64,000 bases of DNA. Source: Sambucus nigra. Taxonomy: Eukaryota; Streptophyta; Magnoliopsida; Dipsacales; Adoxaceae. The notes beneath the pieces were generated by a model that was given only the letters and a program-made list of their open reading frames with translations, did no database searches and was not told the DNA's origin. Each line of letters opens with the position of its first letter. The first letter of the stretch is position 1. Where the stretch lies: the NCBI GenBank assembly GCA_949130495.1, contig OX422221.1, forward strand, positions 148,203,405 to 148,267,404, given 5' to 3'. Below are positions 34,959 through 47,253 of this stretch, piece after piece. The position numbers were made by a program, and so were the translations under genes.

Positions 34959-37668
34959 TGTAACAACCCGCTATCCGAAATAAAGGGTGGCCATCCCCAT
35001 ACCCCGATAAGATAGGAAATCATTGATAAATATCATTCTCAGCATCACTACAATATACAAAGCATAAGGAATGACCACACTATATTCCAGAAAACGGGTT
35101 ATCAAAAACTTTGTTTTAGGAATAAAAAGAAAACATTTTCAACAACCCATAATAGAAATAGAGGGTGGATACCCCCTCATGCATACATATGAAACCCAAA
35201 AGATACAAAAGGACCGAATGAAACGTCGGTCAAATAGTAACCATCCAACATACAAATAGTATCAAGTGTTACATAATAGATTCATTATACAAATACAACG
35301 GTTTGGGCAACATGCCCGAATAAACTGATCATAACTAGAAAACATAAATTGAGGCGACTACGCAAACATCCCGTGAAACCCGCACAATGTCACGGCTCCT
35401 CAAAAACATATAGAAGGAAAGGTCATTACGGGCGACCGTGCGGCGGAACACCTGAACGGATTATATATATATATATATACACAACAAGAAATGAAAACCG
35501 GTCAGGGCCGGGTATATGTGATCAATAGATAAATGACAGGTATGACAATGATGCACAAAATAATCAAGGGTGATAATCTAGCATGGTAACATCATATAAG
35601 GAACTAAAACTGATAAAGGACTATGTAGAGTGAGATTCATGTTAAAACAGAATTAAAAGTACTTGTGAGCCTTTAGCATCATTCATCATATTTCAATTTC
35701 AATCTTCTTTTCCATTCCTTATCAGGAATATAATTATCATCATGTGCTCTATATGGCACTATTCTCAATAGTATGCTCTTTGTGGCATAAATTTGCTCTT
35801 TGTGGCATTCATATTCCATCGAGTCCAACTCGATAATTAGAATAGTCATAAATATAAATATAACGATTCTAAGACCGCCCGTCCGGGTTTCCCCCCTGTG
35901 CGCGTCCCTAAATAACCATCATCTTCCAGGGCCTAACATAAGACAACCTGGGATCCTATCGAAATCGTCGGGAAGCGGCCATATGCCTGTGGGGTAGTCA
36001 AGACCACACCCAGAATCTCCTACCCATCGCAGAAAAATAAAAAAGCGCTCATATGGCCTAGGACTATATCCACCCTGCATTCATTAGCTAGGGGGCTTCA
36101 CCTCTCGCACGGACTTCCCTTAAGATGGTATTTAGAGAGGTGTGTAACATCCATTTTATTTATTTCCATTACATGATTTAGTAAATTATCATTTACCTTA
36201 ACAATTTCCCATTTTAATAATTGTATAGACTAAATCGGGACTATACGTGTTACGTACCGTCATAACATCCTCGATAAGAAATTTAGACTCCAAAGTTATT
36301 CACAAGCCTCTTTTAGGCTTTAATATAAACCCTCAAGTCAAATCTAACTCGAGTCGAATTCTAAAGTCTCCAAATTGACCTTAATATATTCTAGACCCTT
36401 ATAAAGCTACAAGACGAAAGTGATGCTCAAGCATCACTTTAAATTCCCCCTTGAATGAACCCTTTCGAGTCTAGGATGTCGACCCAACTCAACTAGTACT
36501 CTAAACCCTATATTTACTTCATTTAAGAAGGTCCCTAATCACTAATCCTAAAGAAAAGGGGTTAAAAATGAAAAAGAAAAATTTGAAAAAGTGCAGGGCT
36601 ACCGAATCGATTCGCCTCCTTGGCCGAATCGATTCGGCCAGAAAAATTGAGTTTCTGAAAAGTAGCCGAATCGATTCGGATGGAAATCGAATCGATTCGG
36701 TCAGAAGGTTTGGGTTTCTGCATAACTGCCGAATCGATTCGGATCAATTTCGAATCGATTCGGTTCACAAGACCTGGGCACTGGACCTAACCGAATCGAT
36801 TCGCCCAGGGGGCCGAATCGATTCGGGCCTGCGATTTTGCCAAGAATTGGCTATGGAGTCTTGGACTCCATTTTCTACCCCAACCCAAATTCTTCAAACC
36901 AAACTTATATACCAACATCAAGATAACATCAATGATGCTAATAACCATCTTAAACCTCATGAATCATCCTAATCATCTTTGAATAAATCAAAACCCAAAA
37001 ATAGATGAGGGAAACCCTAAGTTTGCTAAACCAAAATCAATACATCATTACCATAGCAAATCATCTATCTCAAGACACAAATAGCAAGTAAAAACTTGCC
37101 TTGATTCAGCAACTTTGCAGATTTCTAGGTGTAGTAGCAAAATCCTTCTTAATCTCCAAATCTCCAAAGCTTTCTTTCTACTCTTCTCTTTCTCTCTTTG
37201 GTTTTGGAAGGAAATTAGGGAAATTAGAAGACTTAATAGGCTTAAGTCGTGGCTTAAGGCAAATGTCCCACTAAATTAACTAATAGTGCGATAAAATAAT
37301 ACGCAACTGTATAATTTAGGTACAATCACTCAAAAATGCCCAAAACTTTAAAATACAATATGGTACATTATCTGACTATTTCGCACGTTCCGGAATCAAC
37401 TGTAACCTCCAAATTATCATTTGGACATTTTAAATTTCAATTTAGGTTCCGGTCTCATAATTAAGCCAAATATCATTTTAAATTCAGATGATATTAATAA
37501 GCATGACATAGCAATATTTACCCATAGATATGATATGTATGCAAACTCACAATGAATATCAACTTTTCTACATTGAATTAACATTCAAATCATAACCCAA
37601 CACTGGTCTCTAATTACTATAATAAGTAATTACTATAGAATACGGTCTCATAAGCGAGGGTTATTACA
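34959..37668 (-). mobile_element. Chromovirus 5' LTR, complete
   Basis: It is bounded by TGTAACAACCC and GGGTTATTACA, imperfect inverted termini, and the primer binding site lies 2 bp outside. It carries the same palindrome array at 36,604-36,824. Compared with the left LTR it has about 350 extra bases at 34,959-35,308. Confidence 0.9.
36604..36824. repeat. Eight phased GAATCGATTC palindromes in the 5' LTR
   Basis: Starts are 36,604, 36,626, 36,668, 36,689, 36,731, 36,752, 36,793 and 36,815, the same spacing as in the other LTR. All eight are perfect here. This is the LTR that would drive element transcription. Confidence 0.85.
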
Positions 37669-38580
37669 TCATTATGATTCCATAAAGTCATTGTTTGTCT
37701 GTATTGCCTAACATGGTCGATGGGATCTATTTTCCCATCGTAAATCTTGAACCTAGGAATCGCGAACTTCTTTGGGGCTTCCTCTTCTTCTATCTCCCTT
37801 AAAAAAGGGGACTTCATTTGAGTTTTGAGAGCTCGTCTTGCTAACTCCCTTGTTGATCTGGCACCACGGTGAGCTGGGTGCTGATCCATCTCTCTTCGGA
37901 CCAGACTTCAGATATCATCGTTCTGCCGATCAGGACTTCTGTGCTGGTGAGCTAGTTGTGAGTGCCGAGAGTGGTGGTCGCCTGACCTAGGTCTTTCCAT
38001 TATTTCTGAACCATGTCTTGGGCTTCTTCCTCAGCTTCAAGATTTACTCACTTGAGGGCTAGGAGTCCTACTGTGGCGTTGCCTCGTATTTCGATGGAGC
38101 TCTCCATCTAATCTATCCAGTCGCCTTTTGAGGTGAGAATTCTTGATCTCCTGTTAGCGAGTGGCCTCCTCCCACTCCTGGAGTCTGGCCTCATAGGCAT
38201 CTATTAGCCTAGATATTTGCGTGGACCTGGGTGGACCTTGACTTTCTTTAGAGACACGTCTCTCTTGGCGACGTCTCGGGTTTGAATGGCATATTTCAGA
38301 CCTTTCCCTTGGGGGGTTTAGCTGTTATTGAATGTCTTCTGCTTGAGGAATGTTACCGCTATGATGTGACATTACTATTTCTTGTTGGTAAGAGTTTTCG
38401 AAGGAGAAAGAAATTGTTTCGCATAAACGGAGCCAATTGTGGTGACAAGAAATCTCAACACAAAACAATTTTATCAAAAGAAAACAATCACCATAATTAA
38501 AGAAAGAACAACAATCACATAACACGAGAATATACGTGGTTCGAAAAATTGTTTACGTCCACGGAGAGGTCTACTGTTTC
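37669..38580 (-). pseudogene. Fragment of an older Tat-like gypsy element: leader and gag start
   Basis: On the minus strand an LTR end (FEN-like ACCACGTA stretch near 38,535) is followed by a degenerate Tat-type primer site (TTGGCTCCGTTTATG near 38,435), a gag start MSHHSGNIPQ near 38,370, and gag blocks RSTRELARRALKTQM and YDGKIDPIDHVRQYRQTM near 37,720-37,850. The same layout recurs on the plus strand at 62,310-63,335. The gag is cut at 37,669 by the chromovirus insertion, and the remainder was not found on the other side. Confidence 0.75.
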
Positions 38581-39302
38581 TTATTTAGTATCTTTCGAAC
38601 TGATTTTTTTACATGCCCCTTTCTCTGGGCCAGGGGTACAATATATATTCCGTTGTCAAAAGAAAAGAGAATGAGGGTTGGCAGGCAACACGTTAACCTA
38701 GTATCCCCTGAATATCTCATCTGAGATCTTGGAGATGGACTTGGTCACATATTTCTATTATAACCGTCACTTTGAACCCATTATTTGGGTATGGTCCCCC
38801 TTTTTCTTAGTTGGGCTCAGTCCGACTACTCTTATGGGTTCTAGTGAGTAAAAAGGGTACCCACAAATAGTAATAGATATTTAAAAACTACATATCTACA
38901 ATTGTTTATTGAATGTTAACATTTAACATGCCATCCACCAATTATTTCTTAAATGTATGTTGAAAGTGACTCATAAATTCTCCACGAAATTTATAAGAAT
39001 TTTAGTCGATTATTGAAAATTTATGTAAACACTCCACCTAGTTTCCAAAATATTTAGGGGAAAAAGTTTAATTTTTAAAATTTGGGTGGGGCACTTGCCC
39101 ACCTCAGCCTCCATATAGCTCCACCCCTAGTGGTGGGGGCATGGACGAAACCATGATTAAATCTTGGAGGGGCCAAGACTGGTAACGTATACCTTGCAAT
39201 GAGTCATTGTCAATTCAAGTTTGTGACTATGAATTAGGTATAGCAGCTTATGACGGGTATTTAGTGACTTAACCCACTAATAACATCATTACATTAAACT
39301 CG
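38581..39302. other. Noncoding intron sequence
   Basis: No gene is seen. The region holds the outer part of the Tat-like LTR and then undistinguished AT-rich sequence, ending at the TSD of the foldback element. Confidence 0.5.
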
Positions 39303-39311
39303 TTAAAAATA

Positions 39312-40609
39312 GGGACCGTCTATCCCCATACCCCTTGATACTCCCACACACCCTTTCAATGCATAAAGACATTAATATCCTTCAAGCTTTTAATTTTCTT
39401 CTCCTATGCTAACTTTGAAAATAAATAAGTAAAAAATTACAACTAACTTTGATTAAAAAAGATATAGTCAACTAATTACATCTAATTTTGATTAAAAAAA
39501 CAGATAACATTCATTTTAAAAAAAAAAGTTACATCTAACTTTGATTAAAAACAGATGACTAATGCATGAAGACATTAGTTAGCTGTAATTTTTTTTAAAA
39601 GCTAGCTGTAGTTTTTTTCTTTTAATCAAAGTTAGCTGAAATTAGTTGGTTGCAATTTTTTATTTTTCAAAGTTCGTTCTAACTTTTTTTTTATCAAAAC
39701 TTAAATGTAGCTTTTTTTTTAATCAAAGTTAATTGCATTTTTATTATAAAAGTTAGTTGCAGCCTTTTCTTTTATTTTATCCAGTGTTCTAAAAGGCGCG
39801 ACTTGGCTCCGCCTAGGCTTGAGGCTTGGGAGAAACACCATGCCTTAAGCATTTCACGCCTTATTCTTGGTAAAAGGCTTAAGGCGCTATTTTTTAAAAA
39901 TAAAAATGCTTTAGTGAAACGATATCAAAGATTTTTTTTTTTAAATCGAACCAATATCTCATTCAAAACAATCAAAAGATAAATGGTGTCCCAAACCTCT
40001 CTACCCCTCGTCCAAAAAAACACGTGTTTTTTCTTTTTCTTTCTTAGTATTTAAAAAAAATAGTATTTTAGTTTTCATATATTCAGACATATTTTAAGGT
40101 ATGTATGATTTTAGTATTTTTAATAACCTTGTTATAGTTAAAAATGTTAAAATATATTAAAAAATGCTAAAACGCCTTTTCACGTGTTTTACGCCTAAGG
40201 CCCGCGTAGGCTTCTAAGGGTTAAGGCTTAACTTCCACGCCTCGGTCACGCCCCGCATTTTTTAGAACCTTGATTTTATCAAAGTTAACTCTAAACCTTT
40301 TTTTTAATCAAAGTTAGTTATAATTAGTTGGTTGTACCTTTTTTTTGGTTTTATCAAAGTTAATTGCAGTTTTTTTTAATCAAAGTTAGATGTACCTTTT
40401 TTTAAAATTAATGTTATCTGTTTTTCAATCAAAATTAGATGTAATTAGTTGACTGTATTCTTTTTTAATCAACGTTAGTTGTAATTTTTTATTTATTTAT
40501 TTTCAAAGTTAGCGTAGAAAACGAAAGTTAAAAGCTTGAAGGATACTAATGTATTTATGCATTGAAAGTGTGTGGGGGAGTATCAAGGGGTATGGGGATA
40601 GACGGGTCC
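39312..40609. mobile_element. Mutator-like foldback element with long TIRs
   Basis: Ends GGGACCGTCTATCCCC and GGGGATAGACGGGTCC are inverted, and the arms are about 470 and 340 bp. A perfect 9-bp TSD, TTAAAAATA, lies at 39,303-39,311 and 40,610-40,618. Arms carry many copies of AACTTTGATTAAAAA-type blocks. No transposase is present. Another element is nested in its centre. Confidence 0.85.
39782..40272. mobile_element. hAT-type MITE nested in the foldback element
   Basis: The element is 491 bp. The left end is CAGTGTTCTAAAAGGCG and the right end, inverted, is CAAGGTTCTAAAAAATG. The perfect 8-bp TSD ATTTTATC lies at 39,774-39,781 and 40,273-40,280. An 8-bp TSD and a CA-rich short TIR are hAT features. 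Internal GGCTTAAGGCG-type repeats face each other across the element. Confidence 0.88.
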
Positions 40610-40951
40610 TTAAAAATATATTTAATGTCATCTTGTTATAAATGACCAAGAAGATGGCTTTGGGCACCCAATACAGAAATCCCACCCAAATCTAATAACA
40701 AAGTTATTTTTACAATAATAACTCAGTTTGAGAGTATATGTACAAAAAAGTTAGGATTAATTACACTTTCACCCTGAAATTTACCCTGTATTTATGTTAC
40801 CACCCAAAATATCATTTTCAGCATTCAATCCCTTGAACTTTCCAAATGACTACAAGTAACCATGAAAAAGTGAGTCATGCAAATGCAATGTGATTCTTTA
40901 AAGGTGTATTTTGGTATTTTAACATCATATGTTAAAAAAAAACTAGAAATT

Positions 40952-40956
<5 letters not shown>

Positions 40957-41036
<80 letters not shown>
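40957..41036. repeat. (CT)n(AT)n microsatellite at the left border of the pararetrovirus
   Basis: About 13 CT units are followed by about 27 AT units. Viral-type sequence starts immediately after. Confidence 0.95.
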
Positions 41037-41038
<2 letters not shown>

Positions 41039-41271
41039 TCTTAAAGGGACTCCCTTAAAGAACGGATTAACGGACTTTTGTCCTTATCCAACTGTGGTCC
41101 CCTCGTGGTCCCAAAGACTTTTTGTTATCTTCCTTAGATGGTCCCCCTCTTGTCTTATACTAAAACCTCATTTTAAGACTATATATTTAAAAGATTTGTA
41201 GTTAGACCCAAATTGGTATCAAGACCTTAAGAACTTTAAAATTCACCAAATTTCGACCAGACCCCTAAATC

Positions 41272-41284
41272 TGGTATCAGAGCC
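41272..41284 (+). promoter_or_regulatory. Pararetroviral tRNA-iMet primer binding site
   Basis: TGGTATCAGAGCC is complementary to the 3' end of initiator Met tRNA, the minus-strand primer site of Caulimoviridae. The first ORF starts 34 bp downstream. A weaker TTGGTATCAAGAC lies at about 41,211. Confidence 0.85.
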
Positions 41285-41317
41285 ATAAGACGCTCCTTTT
41301 AGACTTATAAGACTGTA

Positions 41318-42535
41318 ATGCCCTTGGGATTTATCCCTCGCATTTACAAAGATATTCTTGAAACTAACCCATACTACCATCCCATACCCATAACTGATTT
41401 TGACCCAGTAGGTTGTTTAACCTCTCAGATAAACGGTTGTTCACACACTGAACACATCCCATCCAAACATTCAGACAGTAGACAAGTTACTACTAGTGTT
41501 ATTAATAGTATAATGATCAAAATAAGTGTATACTCCTTATATTAAGACAATTAATAAAAGACACCCAAACCCTAGAAACAGAGAAAAAAAATATCTCTAA
41601 AAGACTACTAGAAATAGATAACCAAATTCCAATAGACCTTGTCCATGTTTTACAAGAAATAAATATTAAGACTAATAATATAGAAATCCTTAACAAAGAC
41701 ATAGTAGAAATTAAAACCTTAACTAAAAATCAAGACAGTGAGTTAATTAAACTTACTAAAGAACAAGCTAAGCTTATCCCTAGATTAGATAGTTATCTTC
41801 CTAATGGAGATAGTTAGATCAGACTGGAATGAGGTACCAATAGACCTCTCCATTCAGACTTTATTAGACTTTTATCAAAGAATTTTGAAAAAGATAAATG
41901 ATGATAGCTTTTATTATAAGATAAACGAAAATGAAATTGCCAATGCGGCTAAAGCAACTAGGGTTATATTAGAAATATTAAATTTAATTTCTACATCCAT
42001 AGCAGCTACCCAAGACTATAACAGTAGATTTGTTAAAGACTTGCATTTAGATTTAAAGGCTAAGACAGAAGGATTAACCACCGTCTATACAGACTTTGAT
42101 AAATTCCAACAAAATTTAGCAAATTATCTTAATAATGTGGAAAGCTATAACCTATCCAAAATGGATAGTATTATTAATGAACTTAGACTAGACATGGCCC
42201 AAGTAGAAGAAAAATACAAAGAAATTATAAATGGAATTAAGGCTGTATATAATAAGCCTTCCCAAGCAGAAATAGACTCGCCTTTTATTCTAACTCGTTT
42301 AGATAAAATAGAAAAAACTGTAGAATCTATAGAAGTTAGAACTATGCAACAACAAGAAAAAGATAATGAAATAAAAGACTATATTATAAATGTTGCAAAA
42401 TCTGTAGTTAATTCTCTAGCCAGACATAGTGAAGAAACATCTGAGAAGACTAGAAAAGAGAATAAGAATTTAAAGAAAAATCCTTGGTCAGATAAAAAGA
42501 CAAAAAGATTATTCAGACTTCTTAGGAAGAATTGA
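41318..42535 (+). pseudogene. Pararetrovirus N-terminal region with coiled coil
   Basis: The first ATG after the primer site opens a 75-codon ORF. Helical, Lys/Glu-rich sequence follows in another frame (about 41,546-41,816), and then an open frame of 243 codons from ATG 41,804. The last contains long predicted-helix stretches (EVEEKYKEI-like heptads around residues 60-200) and a very basic end (KKTKRLFRLLRKN). This could correspond to a virion-associated protein, but I do not recognise a specific family. At least two frameshifts break it. Confidence 0.55.
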
Positions 42536-42559
42536 AAAAAGACTCGAACAAAAATAGGT

Positions 42560-43672
42560 TGCCACCTGTAAATTTAGAGAATCCCCTCCTATAGAAATTA
42601 GAGAAAGGAATACCATACGTAGACGAGTTATAAATGACGGGTTAGATAAGACTAGTAAGATAGTTAGCTCTATCCCAAATATTGGACAGAGTAATCATAT
42701 GCTCCAAAGACTTAAGGATTCATCCTCCAATGTTAGGACATGGTGGAAAGAAAGAAATTTTACCAATCATTTCCAATGGAAAGAATGGGGTGAAGTTGAC
42801 TGAAAAATTATTGAAGATTCCATTCATAATGGACAACTTTCAGCAGTTAGATACATAGACTTGTTTAAAGAAGGTGCCAGTCCTAAGACTCCTAATTATA
42901 ACATGACGTACCATTGTAGGAATCATGTGTTAGACAAATCATATACTGAGCTTCAAGTATTTGACTCAGAATGACTTAGATCTAGAGGAAATGATAGGAA
43001 GTTCCAATTCCTAACATTTGGACTCTTTCAAGCAAGAATCCAAGGATTACATAAACCTCAGAATAATATCAACATATTATGTTGTTTAGTAGACAAAAGA
43101 TGGAAAGATTTTGAGAAAATCCTTATTGGTATAGCCCAACTAGAAATGTCAGATAACATAGGATACTTTAATGTCATTCTGGCATTTACAGTAACCGTAG
43201 ACACAGCCAAACATTTTAAGTTAATCTTATATGCTAGTGGCTATGAAGACTATATTATCCCAGACGCTAATATAAATATAGAATTCCAAAGCTATTTGAA
43301 GTTCTCCCAATTTCCTTATAAAGGAATACAATCGGAAATTCCTAGCGGTAGACTTAATGAAGAAACCTTAGTTAGAACCAATATGTCAGACTACAATCAT
43401 ACTTACAGTATTAGGAATACCGAACCTATGAAAGAAAAAGCTAAGACCCTTTGACAATTACCAGAATTTCAAGAAACTAAGATTATACAGAATAAACCTC
43501 TGTTTATTAATCAATATGATGTCACTAGAAATGTTACTATCCAGTTTGGCCCCCCTAAGATTATCAATAAGAATACCCAGACAGAAGAAATTAGATTTAG
43601 TAATATGGGAGAAGCCATAATCAATGATCCTTCAGAAGGAGAATTAGTAGTAAGACTAGTGCTAGTTTACTA
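42560..43672 (+). pseudogene. Pararetrovirus movement-protein-like region
   Basis: Fragments in more than one frame are separated by stops (near 42,801, 42,972 and 43,452). The best block is the open frame 43,146-43,454 and its upstream part, with a WKDFEKILIGIAQLE stretch followed by alternating hydrophobic beta-like segments, which resembles the 30K-type movement proteins of Caulimoviridae. Its position before the coat protein fits. Assignment is by order and general character only, so it is tentative. Confidence 0.45.
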
Positions 43673-43770
43673 AGACAAGCCCCGGTAATTAGACCTAGAA
43701 GATCATTTGAAAAAAAGATTTAATTAAAGAAAAATTTAGGATCCAAAACTTTGGACATGAACCCTGAGAA

Positions 43771-45398
43771 TTGGATATGAAGACATTTAAAGATAACCTT
43801 AAGAAAAGTCATTCTGTTAGATTTCAAAAAAGAGAAAGATTTAATATGATAGCTCAAGAGCGTATATTAAAATTAAAAGAATCTAAGAATACTAAGGAAC
43901 TCCTTAGAAACCTAAGACTAATAGAAGAAGGAGAACAAAGATTAATTTCAGCTACACAAATAGAGCCTAGTAAATAAGAGATGGGAAGTAGTAGTAGGCT
44001 AGAATATGCTCCTAGACTTTTTAGCAAACCAATAGGAATAAATATTCCTATATATTCAAGCACCGTAGTAAAGACTAAACCTTATTATATAAAAGACTTT
44101 CCAACTAGTGACAAGAGTTTCACTCCTGTTAAGACTATGGCAAGCCAAGCCATAAATCCAGTAGTTATATACCTTAACTTAGATAATGTTCAAGATTGGA
44201 AGAAAGACTTAGATGAATGGCGTAATCAGATGAACATGTGTTTTGCATCTAATGAACAATGGGATGCAAGTTCATGTAAGCAGTACGTTGAGCAATCTAT
44301 TAGAGGTATTGTAAAAGATTACTTAGATAGTTTAAGAAAGGCTACATATGAAGACTCCTTAGCAAAGGTTGAGAAGATAAAAGAAAATCTAGAATAAAGA
44401 TCAATTGAAGAATATATTCAATTGTTCACATCATAATTCATTAGAGCTGGACATCTAGCTCAAATCAATGAACAAGACCTAGCAAAAACTAAGTTAGCCC
44501 TCCTTAGCATTTATAAATTAGATAAGATAAATGAATATAGTAATAATTATGAGTAGCTATATTACCAAATTAAAGAATTTGGAGAGACCTTAAAAGATGA
44601 ATACTTTTGAAAGATACCAGCCATAGGACAAATCCTAATTAACAAATATAGGAATTGGCCAGGAGTAGCTAAGTTAAGAACAACTCCCTTGGTGAAAGAA
44701 TTAATTTTGTCAAAGACTATATCATATCTAAGAGACGTGATATAACTCAAGGAAAGTTGATAGAAGAGACTTTCAAGCAGATCCCGTCAATCAAAGATGA
44801 AAGAGACATTGCTCCAATCCAATAGGGATGTGGTAGTGAACCTAAGAAATTCAAAAAGAAATTAGAATGGAAACATAGGAAGTTTAAGACTAGACCTTTA
44901 GGATATCCAAAGAAGTATAAATTTAGACAATCTACTACCTTTAGAGAAAAGAATCCTAAGACTAAGAAGAATAAATTTAACCGAAGAAGATACTTTATGA
45001 AGAATACTAGTAAATATAAGAAGGTTCCTAATTATAGAAAAGACAAAGATATAGCTCAATCTAAGACTGCCATCAAAGAATGTTGGACTTACGGCAAAGA
45101 AGGACACTTTGCTAAAGACTGCCCTAATAAGAAAAATAAAGAAAGTATTAAGATTATTAATACAATATTAGATTATGCAGATCAAGAAGAGTTAGATATT
45201 CTATATGTTATAGAAATATCAGACATAAAAGATGATGACAATACTAGTATCTATAGTGCATATACAGATAGTGACTCGAAAGACTATAATAGTGATACTG
45301 ATGAGTACGAAGACTCTCAGGATACTTTAGACTTGTATATGATGAAGACTAATCAAGACGATTTAGATAATGAATATATAGACTTTGAAGAAGCTTGA
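43771..45398 (+). pseudogene. Pararetrovirus coat protein region with altered zinc knuckle
   Basis: Open frames 43,771-43,977 and 43,981-44,397 share one frame split by a TAA. Further pieces follow in other frames to 45,398. Near the end lies the nucleic-acid-binding finger at 45,081-45,122, where the expected second Cys is Tyr (CWTYGKEGHFAKDC). A Lys/Arg-rich stretch precedes it and an acidic Asp/Glu/Ser tail follows. This basic-finger-acidic layout is typical of caulimovirid coat proteins. Confidence 0.7.
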
Positions 45399-45578
45399 TA
45401 TAAGTGTATATTAAGCCCCTTTTTAAAAAAAAGATGGACAGTTAGTAATCCTGAGTTACTAACCTATATACCTAGACGCTACTTTGATGAAAGACATTAT
45501 TGTACATTTGAAATGAAATGTAGCAAGAAAGACTTTAGATACGTAAAATGCTTTGAGATTATACAAACATAATTATTT

Positions 45579-46590
45579 ATGATTTGTTTTATTTGTCAAT
45601 TACACTACTATGAAGACTGTTGGAGAACTAGATTTAGAGCAATTTATACTAACCAGTATGAAGCTCAAATAGACTTAGATATTAAAACATATTATCAAGA
45701 CATCGATAGAAATATAGCCAAAAGATTGCAAGAAAATGAAGACTTAAAAGGAAAAAGGAATTTTCTATGATTCAGAAGAATACCATTCTGATAGCAGTTC
45801 AGAAGAACAAATACCTTTAGATTTTATAGATAAACTCCAAAAAGGAATATCAATTTTAGAAAAGAAAAATTTAGGAATTTCTATTAAACCACATGCTTGT
45901 TTTGTAGAATTATTTGTTTAACACAAAGACTATCCTAAAAGACTTTCAGCTTTTATAAATACAGGATGCTCTCAGAGTATTTGTAAGGCTAATGCCTTTC
46001 CTGAAGACTATTTCTTAGAAAGTACTCAAGAAATCTATGGTAAAGTGGCTAATGGAGATCCATTTACCCTATATTTTCAGACTATTCCTATTTATTTTAA
46101 ATTAGGAAATCAGACCAACAAAACCGTTAATCATCGATTTTGGATAATGGATCCTCGTCCTAGTTTCACAAGAAATATTATTTTAGGAAAAGACTTTATT
46201 TATAAATATCATCCTTATACTCAGTATAATGATAAGATATTAATTAGTGATGAAGAGGAATTTAATATTAAAGCCCCTCTAATAGACCATAAGATTGCCT
46301 TTGACCTTATGCAGGTCAAACCAAATTATAGACCCATAAAACATCAGAGTTCTTCAGCTGAGCATGGTGGACCTAGACCTACAACCCAACAAGAAATCTT
46401 AGAAATAACCAAACCCTTACAAAAAGAATGTAACTGTCTAGACCAAAAGTGTTATAAGCCAATAACGCTTATACAACAAGACATTTTAGATCAAGCCCAG
46501 CATACGTTATTACAGGTGCAAGCTATATCCAAGCAGAAGAAAATGGATATAGAAGTAGAAAAGGAAAAGATTAGGCAACTAGCACTTTAG
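45579..46590 (+). pseudogene. Pararetrovirus aspartic protease region
   Basis: The retropepsin-like site is at about 45,949-45,972 and reads INTGCS where the family has Asp-Thr/Ser-Gly, so the catalytic Asp codon (45,958) is now Asn. Downstream, a 181-codon open frame (46,045-46,590) contains an ILGKDFI block, matching the conserved second half of the fold. A TAA at about 45,919 interrupts the N-terminal part. The protease would be inactive. Confidence 0.7.
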
Positions 46591-47253
46591 GAGAAAATCC
46601 CATCGCTAAGTGGGATAAAGACCAAAGTTATTGTGAAATCATCCCTATTAACCCAGACGCCACTATTAATGGTGGAACCTATAAGAAAGGATATTCACAA
46701 GAAGATAAAGAGGAATTCAATAAAGATATAGATGAAATGCTTAAATTAGGCATTATTAGAGAAAGTAAAAGTAGACATAATAACATTGCCTTCTATGTTC
46801 AAAATGAGTCTGAACGTAAAAGAGAAAAAAGACGCATGATTATAGATTATAGACAATTAAATAAAAATTGTGAATTTGATTCTTATAAGATACCAGATAA
46901 GAATAATTTGATTAATTTAATTGAAGATAGAATATAATTCAGTAAGTTTGATTGCAAATCAGGCTTCTGACAAATTAAGATGCATCCAGACAGTATTATC
47001 CCAAGGAAAATACGAATGGCTAGTAATGCCATTTGGATACTTGAACGCTCCTCATGTATTCCAAAGAAGAATGGATAATATATTTAGACCTTATTCAGAA
47101 TTTTGTCTTGTTTATATAGATGATATTCTTATAGCCAATAAGACTGAGATAGAGCATGTAGATCATCTTAAAAAGATTATTTTAGAATTAGACAAACATG
47201 GTATTGTTATTTTCTAAAGGAAAATGTAATTATTTTAGACTGAGATAGACTTT
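46591..47253 (+). pseudogene. Pararetrovirus reverse transcriptase
   Basis: Two overlapping frames (46,737-46,937 and 46,921-47,217) carry RT blocks. They are a MIIDYRQLN block near 46,836, a VMPFGYLNAPHVFQRRM block near 47,022 and the active-site YIDDI at 47,113-47,127. The catalytic Asp pair is intact. A frameshift and TAA near 46,935 and a TGA near 46,967 break the palm domain, and a TAA at about 47,215 ends the frame before the connection. Confidence 0.85.

Larger units (their letters stand above)
27773..37668 (-). mobile_element. Chromovirus (Tekay/Del-like Ty3/gypsy) retrotransposon, reverse strand
   Basis: The LTRs are about 2.7 kb. The element's 5' LTR is at 34,959-37,668 (plus-strand ends TGTAACAACCC and GGGTTATTACA). 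The initiator-Met primer site complement GCTCTGATACCA is at 34,945-34,956, and a polypurine tract sits beside the other LTR (complement TACTCCCCCCCTTATGAG at 30,136-30,153). Gag, protease and pol are in the expected order. The outer 350 bp of the 3' LTR (left end) are missing and no TSD can be checked. The right flank is an older gypsy gag, so the insertion is nested. Few LTR differences suggest it is fairly young. Confidence 0.92.
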
